A stretch of DNA of 64,000 nucleotides from Defluviimonas aquaemixtae. Its GTDB lineage: Bacteria; Pseudomonadota; Alphaproteobacteria; Rhodobacterales; Rhodobacteraceae. Below are positions 28,324 through 37,779 of this stretch, in pieces (the stretch's first letter is position 1; each line of letters starts with the position of its first letter). The stretch lies in assembly GCF_900302475.1 (NCBI RefSeq), contig NZ_OMOQ01000001.1, forward strand, positions 2,046,001 through 2,110,000, given 5' to 3'. A program made the position numbers and the translations under genes. Below the pieces are notes generated by a model. It saw nothing but the letters and a program-made list of their open reading frames with translations. It searched no databases and had not been told where the DNA came from.

Positions 28324-29553
28324 ATGTCCACGAAATCCGACCAGCCTCGGGTCCAGGTGACGTTCCTCGACCGCGCCAGCCCGCCCCATATTGTGACACT
28401 CGTCTGCGTCACGGGGCTCTCGGCGCTTGCGATGAACGTCTTCCTGCCGTCGCTTCCGGCGATGACCGAGTGGTTCGCGACCGACTACCGGCTGATGCAG
28501 CTTTCGGTTTCGCTCTTCCTGGCCGTCAGCGCCGGTTTGCAGATCGTGATCGGGCCGATCTCGGACAGGTTCGGTCGGCGGCCGGTCCTCCTTTGGTCGG
28601 TTGTGCTGTTTCTTGTCGCGACTGCGGGCACGATCCTCGCGCAGGACGCCACGACATTCCTCGCTTTTCGCATGATGCAGGCGGTGATCGCCGCCGGAAT
28701 GGTGCTGAGCCGCGCCGCGATCCGCGACATGGTGCCGGCGGAACAGGCCGCTTCAATGATCGGATACGTTACGATGGGCATGGCGCTCGTGCCGATGGTC
28801 GGTCCGATGATCGGCGGTGTATTGGACGAGGCTTTCGGCTGGCACGCAAACTTTGTGCTGCTCTTCCTTGTCGGGCTCGCCACGTTCTGGTTGATCTGGG
28901 CGGATTTGGGCGAAACGGCGGTCGGACGAGCCGCCCGCTTCTCCGATCAGGTTCGCCAGTATCCCGAACTGCTGGGCTCGCCCCGCTTCTGGGGCTACTG
29001 TCTGACTGCGGCCTTTTCCTCCGGCAGTTTCTTCGCCTATCTCGGCGGCGCGCCCTATGTCGGCACCGAGGTGTTTCGCCTGTCGCCGAGCGTTCTTGGC
29101 GTCTACCTCGCCGCGCCCGCCGTCGGCTACGCGCTCGGCAACTACATTTCGGGGCGCTTCTCCGTCCAGATCGGCATCAATCGGATGGTACTTCTTGGCA
29201 CCCTCATCACCTCGGCGGGCATGGTCGTCCTGACCGGGATCGAACTTGCCGGGTTTTCGCGCCCCACGCTGTTCTTCGGGCTGATTGTCTCGGTCGGACT
29301 CGGCAACGGGATGGCGCTGCCCAACGCCAATGCGGGCCTGCTGTCGGTGCGCCCGCAGCTTGCCGGAACCGCCTCGGGCCTCGGCGGCGCGATCATGATC
29401 GGAGGGGGCGCGGGGCTGTCGGCCATCGCCGGCTGGGCGCTCGGCTTCGGCGGCGGGGCGCTGCCTCTCGTGGCGCTCATGGCGGCGTCTTCGGTGCTCT
29501 CGGTTGCGACGATCCTTCTCGTCATTCGCCGCACCAAACGGCTCGGCCAGTAG
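28324..29553 (+). CDS. Bcr/CflA family multidrug efflux MFS transporter
   Basis: A 409-residue major-facilitator protein with about 12 membrane segments. Bcr/CflA traits are visible: NVFLPSLPAMTEWFATDYRLMQLSVSLFLAVSAGLQ with the loop-2/3 motif GPISDRFGRRPVL, and AIRDMVPAEQAASMIGY in the first half. Known members export bicyclomycin, chloramphenicol, sulfonamides or cysteine; the substrate here is unknown. It is divergent from pccB. Confidence 0.88.
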   Translation: MSTKSDQPRVQVTFLDRASPPHIVTLVCVTGLSALAMNVFLPSLPAMTEWFATDYRLMQLSVSLFLAVSAGLQIVIGPISDRFGRRPVLLWSVVLFLVATAGTILAQDATTFLAFRMMQAVIAAGMVLSRAAIRDMVPAEQAASMIGYVTMGMALVPMVGPMIGGVLDEAFGWHANFVLLFLVGLATFWLIWADLGETAVGRAARFSDQVRQYPELLGSPRFWGYCLTAAFSSGSFFAYLGGAPYVGTEVFRLSPSVLGVYLAAPAVGYALGNYISGRFSVQIGINRMVLLGTLITSAGMVVLTGIELAGFSRPTLFFGLIVSVGLGNGMALPNANAGLLSVRPQLAGTASGLGGAIMIGGGAGLSAIAGWALGFGGGALPLVALMAASSVLSVATILLVIRRTKRLGQ

Positions 29554-29601
29554 CGCCCTCGCCGACGATTGCGCGCTTCGCAGATTCGTCTAGTCTTCAC
29601 C

Positions 29602-29615
29602 GCAAATCTGCAAAT
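29602..29615. promoter_or_regulatory. Candidate ScfR/PccR autoregulatory site
   Basis: GCAAATCTGCAAAT lies 17 bases before the DUF4240 gene, first gene of the pair that includes the ScfR regulator. It matches the pccB-upstream core at 28058–28071 in 13 of 14 bases. The position overlapping the promoter or ribosome-binding region fits autoregulation. Confidence 0.55.
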
Positions 29616-29632
29616 CCGGTGCGGGACACGGA

Positions 29633-30757
29633 ATGGACTACAAGGACGGGCTGGTCACCGGCTTCAAGCCGAAATTCCGCTCATTCGACGACGACTGGGA
29701 ACGCTACATGTTCGCCGTCGTCGATCTGGAGGAGGCGGGGAAGATCACGTGTACGCCCGGCGTTCCGCTCTACGCGAGCCACTGCGGACCGGGCTACGAC
29801 TGGCTGATCGACCAGTATTTCGAGGCCGGGAAACGCGACGAGATCGAGGCCTATTTCACGCCGTCCGGCGAGACGTTCTACGCCCCGCTGACCGATTCGA
29901 CACTCGCGGTCCTCGAACGGTTCCGCGCGATGGGCGAAGGTGCGCGCGCGGTCAGAATCTGGCGCGCGCATACCTGCCTGATGAAGGGCGTCTTCTGGTT
30001 CTACGTGAACGAACGCCGCAAGGGCTTCCGCTACGAACCCGGAATCATGAACGTAAGCGAGGCCGAACAGCGCGCCAGCCACGAGGACTTTGTCGGCCAG
30101 ATCCCGGAAAAGAAGGCGATCCTTCTGAAGGCCATGGCCGATTTCCGCGCGCTCGCCGCGGGCGAAGGCGGCTCCGCCTCCGAGCTCGCCCGGATCGACG
30201 TCGACATCGCCGCCATCGAGGCCGAAGAACGGCCGAAGCCGGTCAACAAGACCGACGCGCGCAAGATGACCGAGGATGTATTCTGGGAACTGATCGACAC
30301 TGGCCTCGGCATCGAAACGCTCGGCGAGCGGCTCGATCTGCTGCCAGAGCGGCTCGCGCAATTCAAGCCCTCGGCCATTCGTGCCTTCGATAAAATCCTG
30401 CGCGAGATGGATGCCCGCGCCTATCGTACCGATGTCTGGGCGCTCGCCTATCTCCTGCAGGGCGGGTGCTCCGACGACGCATTCGACGCGTTCCGGGGCT
30501 GGCTGATCCTGCAAGGGCGCGCGGTCTTCGAGGCGACGCTCGCCGATCCCGACGGCTTCGACATCGCGCTGCATCACGGCAGCGCAGGCGGCATGGACGC
30601 GCTCCGCGATGCCGCCCCGATCGCCTATGACATGCGCGAGGGCAGGGCAATGCCACCGGCGAAGTCAAAGCTGTTGAAGTTAGCCGGCCCCGAGGTCGAA
30701 GAGCACGACTTCCCCAGCATGCTGCCCCGCATTGCCGCCGCCGTGGAGGCCGTCTGA
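29633..30757 (+). CDS. DUF4240 domain protein, partner gene of ScfR
   Basis: A 374-residue soluble protein with two recognisable parts. The first 190 residues (MDYKDGLVTGFKPKFRSFDDDWERYMFAVVDLEEAGKI onward) form a domain I cannot name. From about residue 205 there is a DUF4240 domain: MTEDVFWELIDTGLGIETLGERL, AFDKILREMDARAYRTDVWALAYLLQGGCSDDAFDAFRGWLILQG. No catalytic motif is recognised. Its stop overlaps the start of scfR (TGATG), so they are translationally coupled, and a TTTGC-type site lies just upstream. This argues for a link to short-chain acyl-CoA metabolism, by context only. Confidence 0.78.
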   Translation: MDYKDGLVTGFKPKFRSFDDDWERYMFAVVDLEEAGKITCTPGVPLYASHCGPGYDWLIDQYFEAGKRDEIEAYFTPSGETFYAPLTDSTLAVLERFRAMGEGARAVRIWRAHTCLMKGVFWFYVNERRKGFRYEPGIMNVSEAEQRASHEDFVGQIPEKKAILLKAMADFRALAAGEGGSASELARIDVDIAAIEAEERPKPVNKTDARKMTEDVFWELIDTGLGIETLGERLDLLPERLAQFKPSAIRAFDKILREMDARAYRTDVWALAYLLQGGCSDDAFDAFRGWLILQGRAVFEATLADPDGFDIALHHGSAGGMDALRDAAPIAYDMREGRAMPPAKSKLLKLAGPEVEEHDFPSMLPRIAAAVEAV

Positions 30758-32151
30758 TGCCGACCCAGAAGCTCTATGCCGGCGCCAAGCTGCGCGAGAC
30801 CCGCACGCGACTCGGGCTCACCCAGAAGGCCTTCGCCGCCAAGCTCGGGGTGTCGCTGCCCTATCTCAACCAGATGGAGAACAATCACCGTCCAGTCTCG
30901 GCGGCCGTGGTGCTCGCGCTCGCCGGCGAATTCGGGCTCGACGTGACGGAGCTTTCGGCGGGCGATGCCGAACGGCTCGTCTCAGACATGCGCGAGGCGC
31001 TCGCAGATCCGGTCTTCGCCGACACCGCGCCGCCGTTGGCCGACCTGCGTCTCGCCGCCTCGAACGCGCCGGTGCTGGCCCGCGCCTTTCTCGCGCTCCA
31101 CCGCGCCTACCGGCAGAACGACGAACGCCTCGCCTCGCTCGACGAAGCGCTTGGCCGCGACGAGGCCGGGTCGCGCGCCTCGCCCTGGGACGAAGTGCGG
31201 GATTTCTTCCACTACTGCGACAATTATATCGACGCCGTTGACCGCGCCGCCGAACGCTTCGCCGAACCGCAGGAGCGGGGTTTCGACCCCGAGCGCAAGG
31301 CGCGCGCGATCCTTGCTGATAACGGGGTGGAACTGGTCTACGAAGACATCGCCGAAATCCGCCAGCGCGCCGGGGACCGCCTCACCCTTTCGACCCGCAC
31401 GGCGCCCGAAACACGCCGCTTCCAGCTTCTCCACCAACTCGCGCTCGTCACGCAGGACGAACTGCTGGAAGCCACGCTCGACCTCGCTCGGTTCCAATCC
31501 GAAGCCGCGCGCTCCATCGCCAAGATCGGGCTTGCAAATTATTACGCCGGAGCGGCGCTCCTGCCCTACGGCGCCTTTCTCAGCGCCGCACAGGAGACGC
31601 GGCACGACCTGGAACGGCTCGCCGACCGCTTCGGCGCCTCGATAGAACAGGTGGCGCACCGGCTCTCGACGCTGCAGCGCCCCGGCCAGAAGGGCCTGCC
31701 GTTCTTCTTCGTCCGCGTCGATCAGGCGGGCACGATCACCAAGCGCCATTCCGCGACGCGGCTCCAGTTCGCCCGCTTCGGCGGCGCCTGCCCTCTATGG
31801 AACGTCCACCGCGCCTTCGAAACGCCGGGCCGCTTCCTGCGTCAATTGGCCGAGACGCCGGACGGGGTGCGCTACTTCTGCCTCGCGCGCGACGTGTCGA
31901 AACCCGGAGGGTCATTCCACGCGCCGGTGCGGCGCTACGCGATCGGGCTCGGCTGCGAGGTCAGCCACGCACGTGATCTTGTCTATGCCGACGATCTTGA
32001 CCTGACGAATGCGCGCGCCTTCGAGCCCATCGGGATCTCCTGCCGAATCTGCGACCGCAAGGATTGCCATCAGCGCTCCGTCCCGCCGCTCGAACGTCGC
32101 CTGCGCGTGGACCCCGACCGGCGAGGGCTTCTCCCCTACCAGATCGAGTAG
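30757..32151 (+). CDS. pccR: ScfR-type short-chain fatty acyl-CoA transcriptional regulator
   Basis: A 464-residue regulator. Residues 1–70 are an XRE-type helix-turn-helix (GAKLRETRTRLGLTQKAFAAKLGVSLPYLNQMENNHRPVSA). The middle resembles an IrrE-like peptidase domain without an HExxH motif: LADNGVELVYEDIAEIRQRAGDR, FQLLHQLALVTQDELLE. The C-terminal ScfR/DUF2083 domain ends with the cysteine-rich ISCRICDRKDCHQRSVPPLERRL. Family members (RamB, PrpR, PccR) sense short-chain acyl-CoA. The nearby pccB/pccA/mcm genes and TTTGC repeats argue that this is the PccR ortholog; the symbol is inferred. Confidence 0.88.
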   Translation: MPTQKLYAGAKLRETRTRLGLTQKAFAAKLGVSLPYLNQMENNHRPVSAAVVLALAGEFGLDVTELSAGDAERLVSDMREALADPVFADTAPPLADLRLAASNAPVLARAFLALHRAYRQNDERLASLDEALGRDEAGSRASPWDEVRDFFHYCDNYIDAVDRAAERFAEPQERGFDPERKARAILADNGVELVYEDIAEIRQRAGDRLTLSTRTAPETRRFQLLHQLALVTQDELLEATLDLARFQSEAARSIAKIGLANYYAGAALLPYGAFLSAAQETRHDLERLADRFGASIEQVAHRLSTLQRPGQKGLPFFFVRVDQAGTITKRHSATRLQFARFGGACPLWNVHRAFETPGRFLRQLAETPDGVRYFCLARDVSKPGGSFHAPVRRYAIGLGCEVSHARDLVYADDLDLTNARAFEPIGISCRICDRKDCHQRSVPPLERRLRVDPDRRGLLPYQIE

Positions 32152-32155
32152 GGCT

Positions 32156-32395
32156 TCAGGAACCGGCCAGCATGCGCGCGATCTCGTCCTTCAGAAACGC
32201 GCGCTTCTTGCGCATCTCGGTCTCGACCAGATCCCCGACCGGCTCCACCCCCGTTTCGGCGCGGTGCACTTCGCGGTTGAGCGTGTGATACTCGTCGGCA
32301 AGCCGGGCAAAATGCGCGTTCGACGTCTTTAGCTCATGGATCTTGTCAGCGTCGGCGGGGAATTCTTCGTGCAGTTCATGGGGCGTATGCGTCAT
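32156..32395 (-). CDS. YdcH/DUF465 family protein
   Basis: A 79-residue helical protein (MTHTPHELHEEFPADADKIHELKTSNAHFARLADEYHTLNREVHRAETG) ending in a second basic helix (EMRKKRAFLKDEIARML). This is the DUF465/YdcH layout, a two-helix hairpin or coiled coil; function is not established. It is convergent with the ScfR gene, four bases away. ATG 32395 begins the conserved domain. Confidence 0.88.
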   Translation of the reverse strand: MTHTPHELHEEFPADADKIHELKTSNAHFARLADEYHTLNREVHRAETGVEPVGDLVETEMRKKRAFLKDEIARMLAGS

Positions 32396-32579
32396 GAAAC
32401 GATCCTTCTTCTCTCTGCCCGCCCGTTTTGGACGGCGCGCTCGCCCAGCACCTTGACCTCGGTCAAGTCGCCGGGCCCAGCCGACGCCGCGAACGGCGCG
32501 CGAAAGGGCGGCATCGCGCTTGCACCGCCGGTGACGAACGACGAAGGTCGCCCCGCGATTCACCGACGACCCGGCAGAG

Positions 32580-33713
32580 ATGGTTCTTTTGGAACATGGC
32601 CCCGGCGGCCAGCCCGCCCTGTTCGACCGCCCCCGGCGGCTCGTTCGCGCCGACCATGCGCGGGAGGTCGACGCCGCGCTTGATGCGCTTGACCGGGAAC
32701 GCGCCGATGGCGCCTGGATCGCGGGTTTCGCCAGCTACGAGCTGGGCTACGCGCTCGAGCCGCGCCTTACGCCGCTGATGCCCCCAGACCGCCGGCTACC
32801 GCTTCTCGTCTTCGGCGTCTTCGATGCGCCGGGCCCGGCCGACGCCTTCCTCGCCGGTGCCGCAAGGGAGGCTGCCGGCGCGCGCCTCGCCGCAGCCCGG
32901 CCGGGTTGGGACGCGGTCGCGCATGGCCGGGCGCTTCGCCGCATCCTCGACTACATCGCGGCGGGCGACATCTACCAGGCGAACCTCACCATGCCGATGC
33001 GGGCCGAGCGCCGGGGCAGCGCGCCCGGCCTCTATGCCGCCCTCCGCGCCCGTCAGGCAGTCGGCCACGGCGCCTACGTCGCCCTGCCCGACGTTCCCGT
33101 TCTGGTGTCGCGCTCGCCGGAGCTCTTCTTCTCCACCGATGCCGAAGGCGGGATCGAGACGCGGCCAATGAAAGGAACCGCGCCCCGCGCGTCCAACCCC
33201 GCGCATGACGCGGCGCTCCGCATGGAGCTGCAGCAAAGCGCGAAGAACCGAGCCGAGAACCTGATGATCGTCGATCTTCTCCGGAACGACATCTCGCGCA
33301 TCTGCCGGCCGGGCACGGTCCGCGTGCCCGAGCTCTACGCGATCGAATCCTACGCGACCGTGCACCAGATGGTCTCCCGCGTGACCGGGCAGCTCCTGCC
33401 CGGCACCGCGCCCTCGGACATCTTGCGGGCGCTCTTTCCTTGCGGCTCGATCACCGGCGCCCCGAAGATCCGCGCGATGGAGATCATCCGGGAACTGGAA
33501 CTCGGGCCGCGCGGCGCCTATTGCGGCGCAGTCGGCTGGATGGCGCCCGACGGCGCGTCAAGCTTCAACGTCGCCATCCGGACCTTGACGCTCTATGGGG
33601 AATTTGAAGTCGAGTTCGGCGTGGGCGGCGGGATCGTGATCGATTCAACGCCCGAGGGCGAATACGAGGAGGCGCTGTGGAAAGCCCGATTTGCAGAGCT
33701 GAAACCAGACTGA
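32580..33713 (+). CDS. pabB: Aminodeoxychorismate synthase component I
   Basis: Makes 4-amino-4-deoxychorismate from chorismate with ammonia supplied by a PabA partner, for p-aminobenzoate and folate. The 377-residue protein has the chorismate-utilising core: IAAGDIYQANLTMPM, SRSPELFF, ETRPMKGTAPRA, DLLRNDISRICRPGTV, HQMVSRVTGQL, FPCGSITGAPKIRAMEII and GGGIVIDSTPEGEYEE. Its 3' end overlaps the following pabC-like gene by 37 bases. It supplies the substrate of FolP, encoded at 13.8 kb. Confidence 0.94.
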   Translation: MVLLEHGPGGQPALFDRPRRLVRADHAREVDAALDALDRERADGAWIAGFASYELGYALEPRLTPLMPPDRRLPLLVFGVFDAPGPADAFLAGAAREAAGARLAAARPGWDAVAHGRALRRILDYIAAGDIYQANLTMPMRAERRGSAPGLYAALRARQAVGHGAYVALPDVPVLVSRSPELFFSTDAEGGIETRPMKGTAPRASNPAHDAALRMELQQSAKNRAENLMIVDLLRNDISRICRPGTVRVPELYAIESYATVHQMVSRVTGQLLPGTAPSDILRALFPCGSITGAPKIRAMEIIRELELGPRGAYCGAVGWMAPDGASSFNVAIRTLTLYGEFEVEFGVGGGIVIDSTPEGEYEEALWKARFAELKPD

Positions 33714-34309
33714 TCGAGACTTTCGGCTGGGACGGCACCGCCTTCCGCCGGCTCGAGGCCCATCTCGCCCGCGCCCGCGCCTCGGCCGCCGCGCTCGGCT
33801 TTCGCTGGGACCGCCGCTCGATCGACGCTGCCCTCGCCGATATCTCCGGGCCGGCGCCGCTTCGCGTCCGGCTCACGATCGGACGGGACGGCAACGCCGA
33901 AGTCACGACCGGCCCGCTCGCCCCGAACCCGCCGGAATGGCGGCTGATGGTCGCGACCGAACGGCTCGACCCGGACGCCCCGCTCCTTCGCTACAAGACG
34001 ACCGAACGCGCGCTCTACGACGCAACCCGCGGCGCGCTACCTGAGGGCATCGACGAGGCGCTCTTTCTCAATACGCGCGAAGAGGCTGCCGAGGGCACAA
34101 TCACGAACCTCTTCTTCGATCTCGGCGAGGGCCTCAGGACACCGCCTCTCGCCTCCGGTTGCCTGCCCGGTATCCTCAGGGCCGAGTTCATCGCTGCCGG
34201 CCGCGCCCGCGAAGAGGTTCTCGCCGCCGAGGATCTGCCCCGAGCCCGGCTCTTCATGGGCAACGCGCTGAGGGGCCTAATCCCCGCCCGGATCATCTCT
34301 ACACCCTGA
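33677..34309 (+). CDS. pabC: Aminodeoxychorismate lyase-like class IV aminotransferase
   Basis: A 210-residue protein of PLP fold type IV, shorter than the usual 270–290 of PabC or branched-chain transaminase. Visible motifs: FRRLEAHLARARASAAALGF, LLRYKTTERALYD with the presumed PLP Lys, EALFLNTREEAAEGTITNLFF and LRTPPLASGCLPGILRAEF. The likely reaction is loss of pyruvate from aminodeoxychorismate to give p-aminobenzoate. The start is GTG 33677 inside pabB; that overlap and the pathway context support the assignment. The short N-terminus seems normal for this subgroup. Confidence 0.86.
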   Translation: MESPICRAETRLIETFGWDGTAFRRLEAHLARARASAAALGFRWDRRSIDAALADISGPAPLRVRLTIGRDGNAEVTTGPLAPNPPEWRLMVATERLDPDAPLLRYKTTERALYDATRGALPEGIDEALFLNTREEAAEGTITNLFFDLGEGLRTPPLASGCLPGILRAEFIAAGRAREEVLAAEDLPRARLFMGNALRGLIPARIISTP

Positions 34310-34317
34310 TCTTCATC

Positions 34318-34402
34318 ATTGCCTAAATACCTCGGAGGGGTCCGGGCAGGCAGCGCCTCCCCGTTGGGTAGGCGCGCCGCAGGCGGGGCGAACCCCCTGC
34401 GG
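34318..34402. repeat. REP-like intergenic repeat
   Basis: A sequence starting with CCTAAATACCTCGGAGGGG and containing an imperfect hairpin (CGCAGG at 34378–34383 with CCTGCG at 34396–34401). The AAATACC-TCGG-GGG core recurs at about 54511–54528. Such blocks recur after stop codons in Roseobacter-group genomes. Located between the 3' ends of pabC and betA. Confidence 0.5.
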
Positions 34403-34463
34403 GCAAGCCGGTACAGGCGACACAGAGCTGCCGCCCCCGTGGACCCTCACCGGAACCGCGGCC

Positions 34464-36119
34464 TCAGCGCTGCGACTCTCTCCAGCGCGCGCTCATCCAC
34501 GGCTCGGCGTTCGACGGCGACAGCATCCCCCTGCCAAGCACATGATCGGCCGCCTTCTCGCCGACCATGATCGACGGCGCGTTGAGGTTGCCGTTCGTGA
34601 TCCGCGGAAAGATCGAACTGTCCGCGACGCGCAGGCCCTCGACGCCGATCACCAGGCATTCAGGATCGACGACCGCCATCGGATCGTCGCGCCGTCCCAG
34701 CTTGGCCGTGCCGCAGGGATGATAGGCGCTCTCGGCATGCTCGCGGATGAATGCGTCGATCTCGTCGTCCGATCGCACGTCGGGTCCGGGCTGGATCTCG
34801 TGCTTCACGAACGACTCGAAGGCCGGCTGCGCGAAGATGTCCCGAGTGAGACGGATGCATTTGCGGAACTCATCCCAATCGTCGGGATGCGACATGTAGT
34901 TGAACCGGATCGCCGGCGCCTCCTTCGGGTCGGAAGACCGCAATGTCACTGTCCCGCGCGACTTCGACCGCATTGGACCGGTATGGGCCTGGAAACCGTG
35001 ACCCTCGGCCACGGCCTTCCCGTCGTAGCGTACCGCGATCGGCAAGAAGTGATACTGGATGTCGGGATAGTCGACCCCCTTGTCCGAGCGGATGAAGGCG
35101 CAGCTTTCGAACTGGTTCGACGCGCCAAGCCCGGTGCCGGTCAACAGCCACTGCGCGCCCACGAAAGCCTTGCCCCAGAGGTTCCAGTACTTGTAGAGCG
35201 TGATCGGCTGTTTCGAGGCGAATTGCATATAGACTTCAAGGTGATCCTGAAGGTTCGCCCCCACGCCCGGCCGGTCGGCCAGGACATCGATCCCGTGCTC
35301 TGCGAGATGCCCGGCAGGGCCGAAGCCCGACAACATCAGCAGCTTCGGCGTGTTGATCGAAGATGCGGCGAGGATCACCTCGGCGCGGGCGCCGATCACT
35401 TCGACTCGGCCGCCCCGTTCGATCTCGACGCCGACGGCACGGCCATCGCGGACCACGATCTTGCGCGCCAGTGCGCGGACCACCGTGCAGTTCTCGCGCT
35501 TCAGCGCCGGTTTCAGGTAGGCGTTCGCAGCCGACCAGCGCCGCCCCTTCCAGATCGTCGCCTCGAAAGCACCGAAGCCCTCCTGTTTCTCGCCGTTGTA
35601 GTCGTCGGTCACCTCGTAGCCCGCCTGTCGCCCGGCCTCCACAAAAGCGTGGAACAGCGGATTGGTCCGCGGCCCCCGCGTGACATGCAGTGGTCCCGAC
35701 GCACCCCGGAACCCATTCGCCACACCATTGCCGCCGTGCCAGGTTTCCATCCGCTTGAAGTATGGCAGGACATCGGCAAAGCCCCAGCCGACCGCGCCGC
35801 TTTCCGCCCAGTGGTCGAAATCCTTCGCATGGCCACGCACGAAGACCATGCCGTTGACCGAGGACGAGCCCCCGATGACCTTGCCGCGCGGCGTCGCCAA
35901 CCTTCGCCCGTCCAGATGCGGCTCGGGCTCGGAACTGAACCCCCAGTCGTAAAGCGCCATGTTCATCGGATAGGACAGTGCACCGGGCATCTGGATGAAT
36001 GGGCCTGCATCGGAGCCGCCGTACTCGATAACGATCACGCGCTTGCCGGCCTCTGCCAACCGATAGGCCATCGCGCATCCACCCGATCCCGCGCCAACCA
36101 CGACGTAATCGGCTTCCAT
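34464..36119 (-). CDS. betA: Choline dehydrogenase (GMC oxidoreductase)
   Basis: Oxidises choline to betaine aldehyde, and often on to glycine betaine, using FAD and the respiratory chain. The 551-residue protein has the GMC FAD loop [24 protein letters not shown], the second motif [18 protein letters not shown], the BetA-typical [20 protein letters not shown] and [15 protein letters not shown], and the active-site end [13 protein letters not shown] with [19 protein letters not shown]. It is the last gene of a tightly packed betI operon and overlaps the GST stop codon. betB is not present here. Confidence 0.94.
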   Translation of the reverse strand: MEADYVVVGAGSGGCAMAYRLAEAGKRVIVIEYGGSDAGPFIQMPGALSYPMNMALYDWGFSSEPEPHLDGRRLATPRGKVIGGSSSVNGMVFVRGHAKDFDHWAESGAVGWGFADVLPYFKRMETWHGGNGVANGFRGASGPLHVTRGPRTNPLFHAFVEAGRQAGYEVTDDYNGEKQEGFGAFEATIWKGRRWSAANAYLKPALKRENCTVVRALARKIVVRDGRAVGVEIERGGRVEVIGARAEVILAASSINTPKLLMLSGFGPAGHLAEHGIDVLADRPGVGANLQDHLEVYMQFASKQPITLYKYWNLWGKAFVGAQWLLTGTGLGASNQFESCAFIRSDKGVDYPDIQYHFLPIAVRYDGKAVAEGHGFQAHTGPMRSKSRGTVTLRSSDPKEAPAIRFNYMSHPDDWDEFRKCIRLTRDIFAQPAFESFVKHEIQPGPDVRSDDEIDAFIREHAESAYHPCGTAKLGRRDDPMAVVDPECLVIGVEGLRVADSSIFPRITNGNLNAPSIMVGEKAADHVLGRGMLSPSNAEPWMSARWRESQR

Positions 36120-36787
36120 TATGCACCCTCCGCCCGCAGGCTTTCATAGGAGACCATTACATGGTCCCGGTAGGCCGGCCGCGCGGCCAGCCGGTTGTAA
36201 TACGCCTTGAAGTCCGGCCGCGAAACTCGCGGCACATCGATATCGAACCAGCGGTAGAGCACATGGCCGATCACGATATCGGCGAGGCTCAGTTCCGTTC
36301 CGCAGACGAAGTCCTGTCCTCTAAGCTGCGCCTCGAGACGGCCGAGCGACGCTTCGAACCGATCCAGCGCCGCTGCCAGCGCCGCTTTGTCGCGGTCCTT
36401 CGCCGCCGTCCGAACCCGCGCCCAGAAGATCGGACCCGTGAAGGCCGAACAGAACGAGGTCTTGCCCCATTCGGCCCACATGTCGACGCCCGCGCGTATC
36501 GCGGGATCGGCCGGCCAGAACGCGCCGCCGTCGCCGTAGCGCGCCGCGAGGTAGCGCAGGATCGCGCAGCTCTCCCAAACGACGAGGTCGCTGTCCTTCA
36601 GCACCGGGATTAGCCCGTGCGGATTCATTTCCCGGAATTCCGGCGTGTCGAGGCCGCCGTAGACATGGCCACAGTCGAAGCGTTCGGCGGACAGACCCAG
36701 CTCCGCAAGCCCCCACATCACTGCCTGCACGTTCGACGACGTCGCACGGCCAAAGATCGTGAGCCCGGGTTGCTCCCTGGTCTTCAT
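36119..36787 (-). CDS. Glutathione S-transferase family protein
   Basis: A 222-residue cytosolic GST: thioredoxin-like N-terminus ([58 protein letters not shown]) and all-helical C-terminus ending in [21 protein letters not shown]. The Ser pair in ATSSNVQ is at the usual catalytic position for a Ser-type GST. It lies between a threonine-dehydratase-like gene and betA with overlapping stop/start codons on both sides, an unusual place in a bet operon. The substrate cannot be inferred. Confidence 0.9.
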   Translation of the reverse strand: MKTREQPGLTIFGRATSSNVQAVMWGLAELGLSAERFDCGHVYGGLDTPEFREMNPHGLIPVLKDSDLVVWESCAILRYLAARYGDGGAFWPADPAIRAGVDMWAEWGKTSFCSAFTGPIFWARVRTAAKDRDKAALAAALDRFEASLGRLEAQLRGQDFVCGTELSLADIVIGHVLYRWFDIDVPRVSRPDFKAYYNRLAARPAYRDHVMVSYESLRAEGA

Positions 36788-37779
36788 GCGCGGTCCCCCA
36801 CCAGAAAACCCATGAAGGTCTCGGGCGCGACGTTGCCGCCGGTGACGTAGACCACCACCTCCCTTCCAACCGCATCGACCCGCCCGTCGAGCAACGCGGC
36901 GAGCGCGATCGCGCCGGAGGGCTCAAGGACAAGCTTCAGCTTCTCAAACGCGAAGCGAAGCGCCTGCACAACCGCCGCGTCGCCGATCGCTATGCCGGTT
37001 ACGCCCGCCGCCCGTGCGGCCTCGAACGGGGCGGCGCCGGGCTGCGTTGCCTGAAGCGCGTCGCAGATCGTCCTGCGCCCACTCGTCACCCGCCGGGTCT
37101 CTCCGGCCGTGAGCGAGGTGCCCATGCAGTCGTAGCCCTCAGGCTCTACCGCAAAGATGCGGACATCGGGATCGTCATTTCGAAACGCCAGCGCCACGCC
37201 TCCAATCAGACCGCCGCCGCCCACGGGGCAGACGACTATGTCGGGCTTCGCTCCGATCTCGCGCAGCTGTTCCAGCGCCTCGAGCCCGGCGCCCGCCTGC
37301 CCGGCGACAATCTCGGGGTCGTCGAAGGGGTGAAGCAGAACCAGCCCGTCCCGCGCTGCGATCTCGCGCGCAAGCTCTGCCGCTGCTTCCTCGCGCGGGC
37401 GGTCGCCGTGGTCAGATAGGACGACGCGCGCGCCGTAGCTCTCTGTCGCGATCCGCTTGGTTGCAGGCGCGTCGATAGGCATGACGATCGTGACCGGCAC
37501 GCCTTGCGCCTGCCCGGCTGCTGCCAGACCTTGCGCGAAATTGCCCGAGGAATAGGCCACGACGCCACTCTCCCGCTCGTCTTCCGAAAGCCGAGTGAGA
37601 CGCCAATAGGCGCCACGGATCTTGAATGACCCGGCATGCTGAAGGCTTTCGGCCTTAACGAAGACCCGGACTGCCCCGGTTGCCCGCGCCAGGGCACCGC
37701 TGTCAAGAAGTGGCGTGCGCTGCGTGGCCCTGCGGGTAACGGCGTAGGCGTTCAGAAGGTCGTTGCCCGTCGGGATCAT
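36784..37779 (-). CDS. Threonine/serine dehydratase-like PLP enzyme
   Basis: A 331-residue fold-type-II PLP protein. The PLP lysine lies in HAGSFKIRGAYWRL, the substrate loop is YSSGNFAQG, and the phosphate loop is VCPVGGGGLIGGVALA; it ends without the ACT regulatory domain, as in catabolic threonine dehydratases and serine racemases. I chose ATG 37779 because it overlaps the upstream 41-aa ORF by four bases (ATGA); TTG 37803 would add eight residues. Its place within a betI–betA operon is odd. Possible substrates include threonine, serine or a hydroxy-aspartate. Confidence 0.88.
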   Translation of the reverse strand: MIPTGNDLLNAYAVTRRATQRTPLLDSGALARATGAVRVFVKAESLQHAGSFKIRGAYWRLTRLSEDERESGVVAYSSGNFAQGLAAAGQAQGVPVTIVMPIDAPATKRIATESYGARVVLSDHGDRPREEAAAELAREIAARDGLVLLHPFDDPEIVAGQAGAGLEALEQLREIGAKPDIVVCPVGGGGLIGGVALAFRNDDPDVRIFAVEPEGYDCMGTSLTAGETRRVTSGRRTICDALQATQPGAAPFEAARAAGVTGIAIGDAAVVQALRFAFEKLKLVLEPSGAIALAALLDGRVDAVGREVVVYVTGGNVAPETFMGFLVGDRA

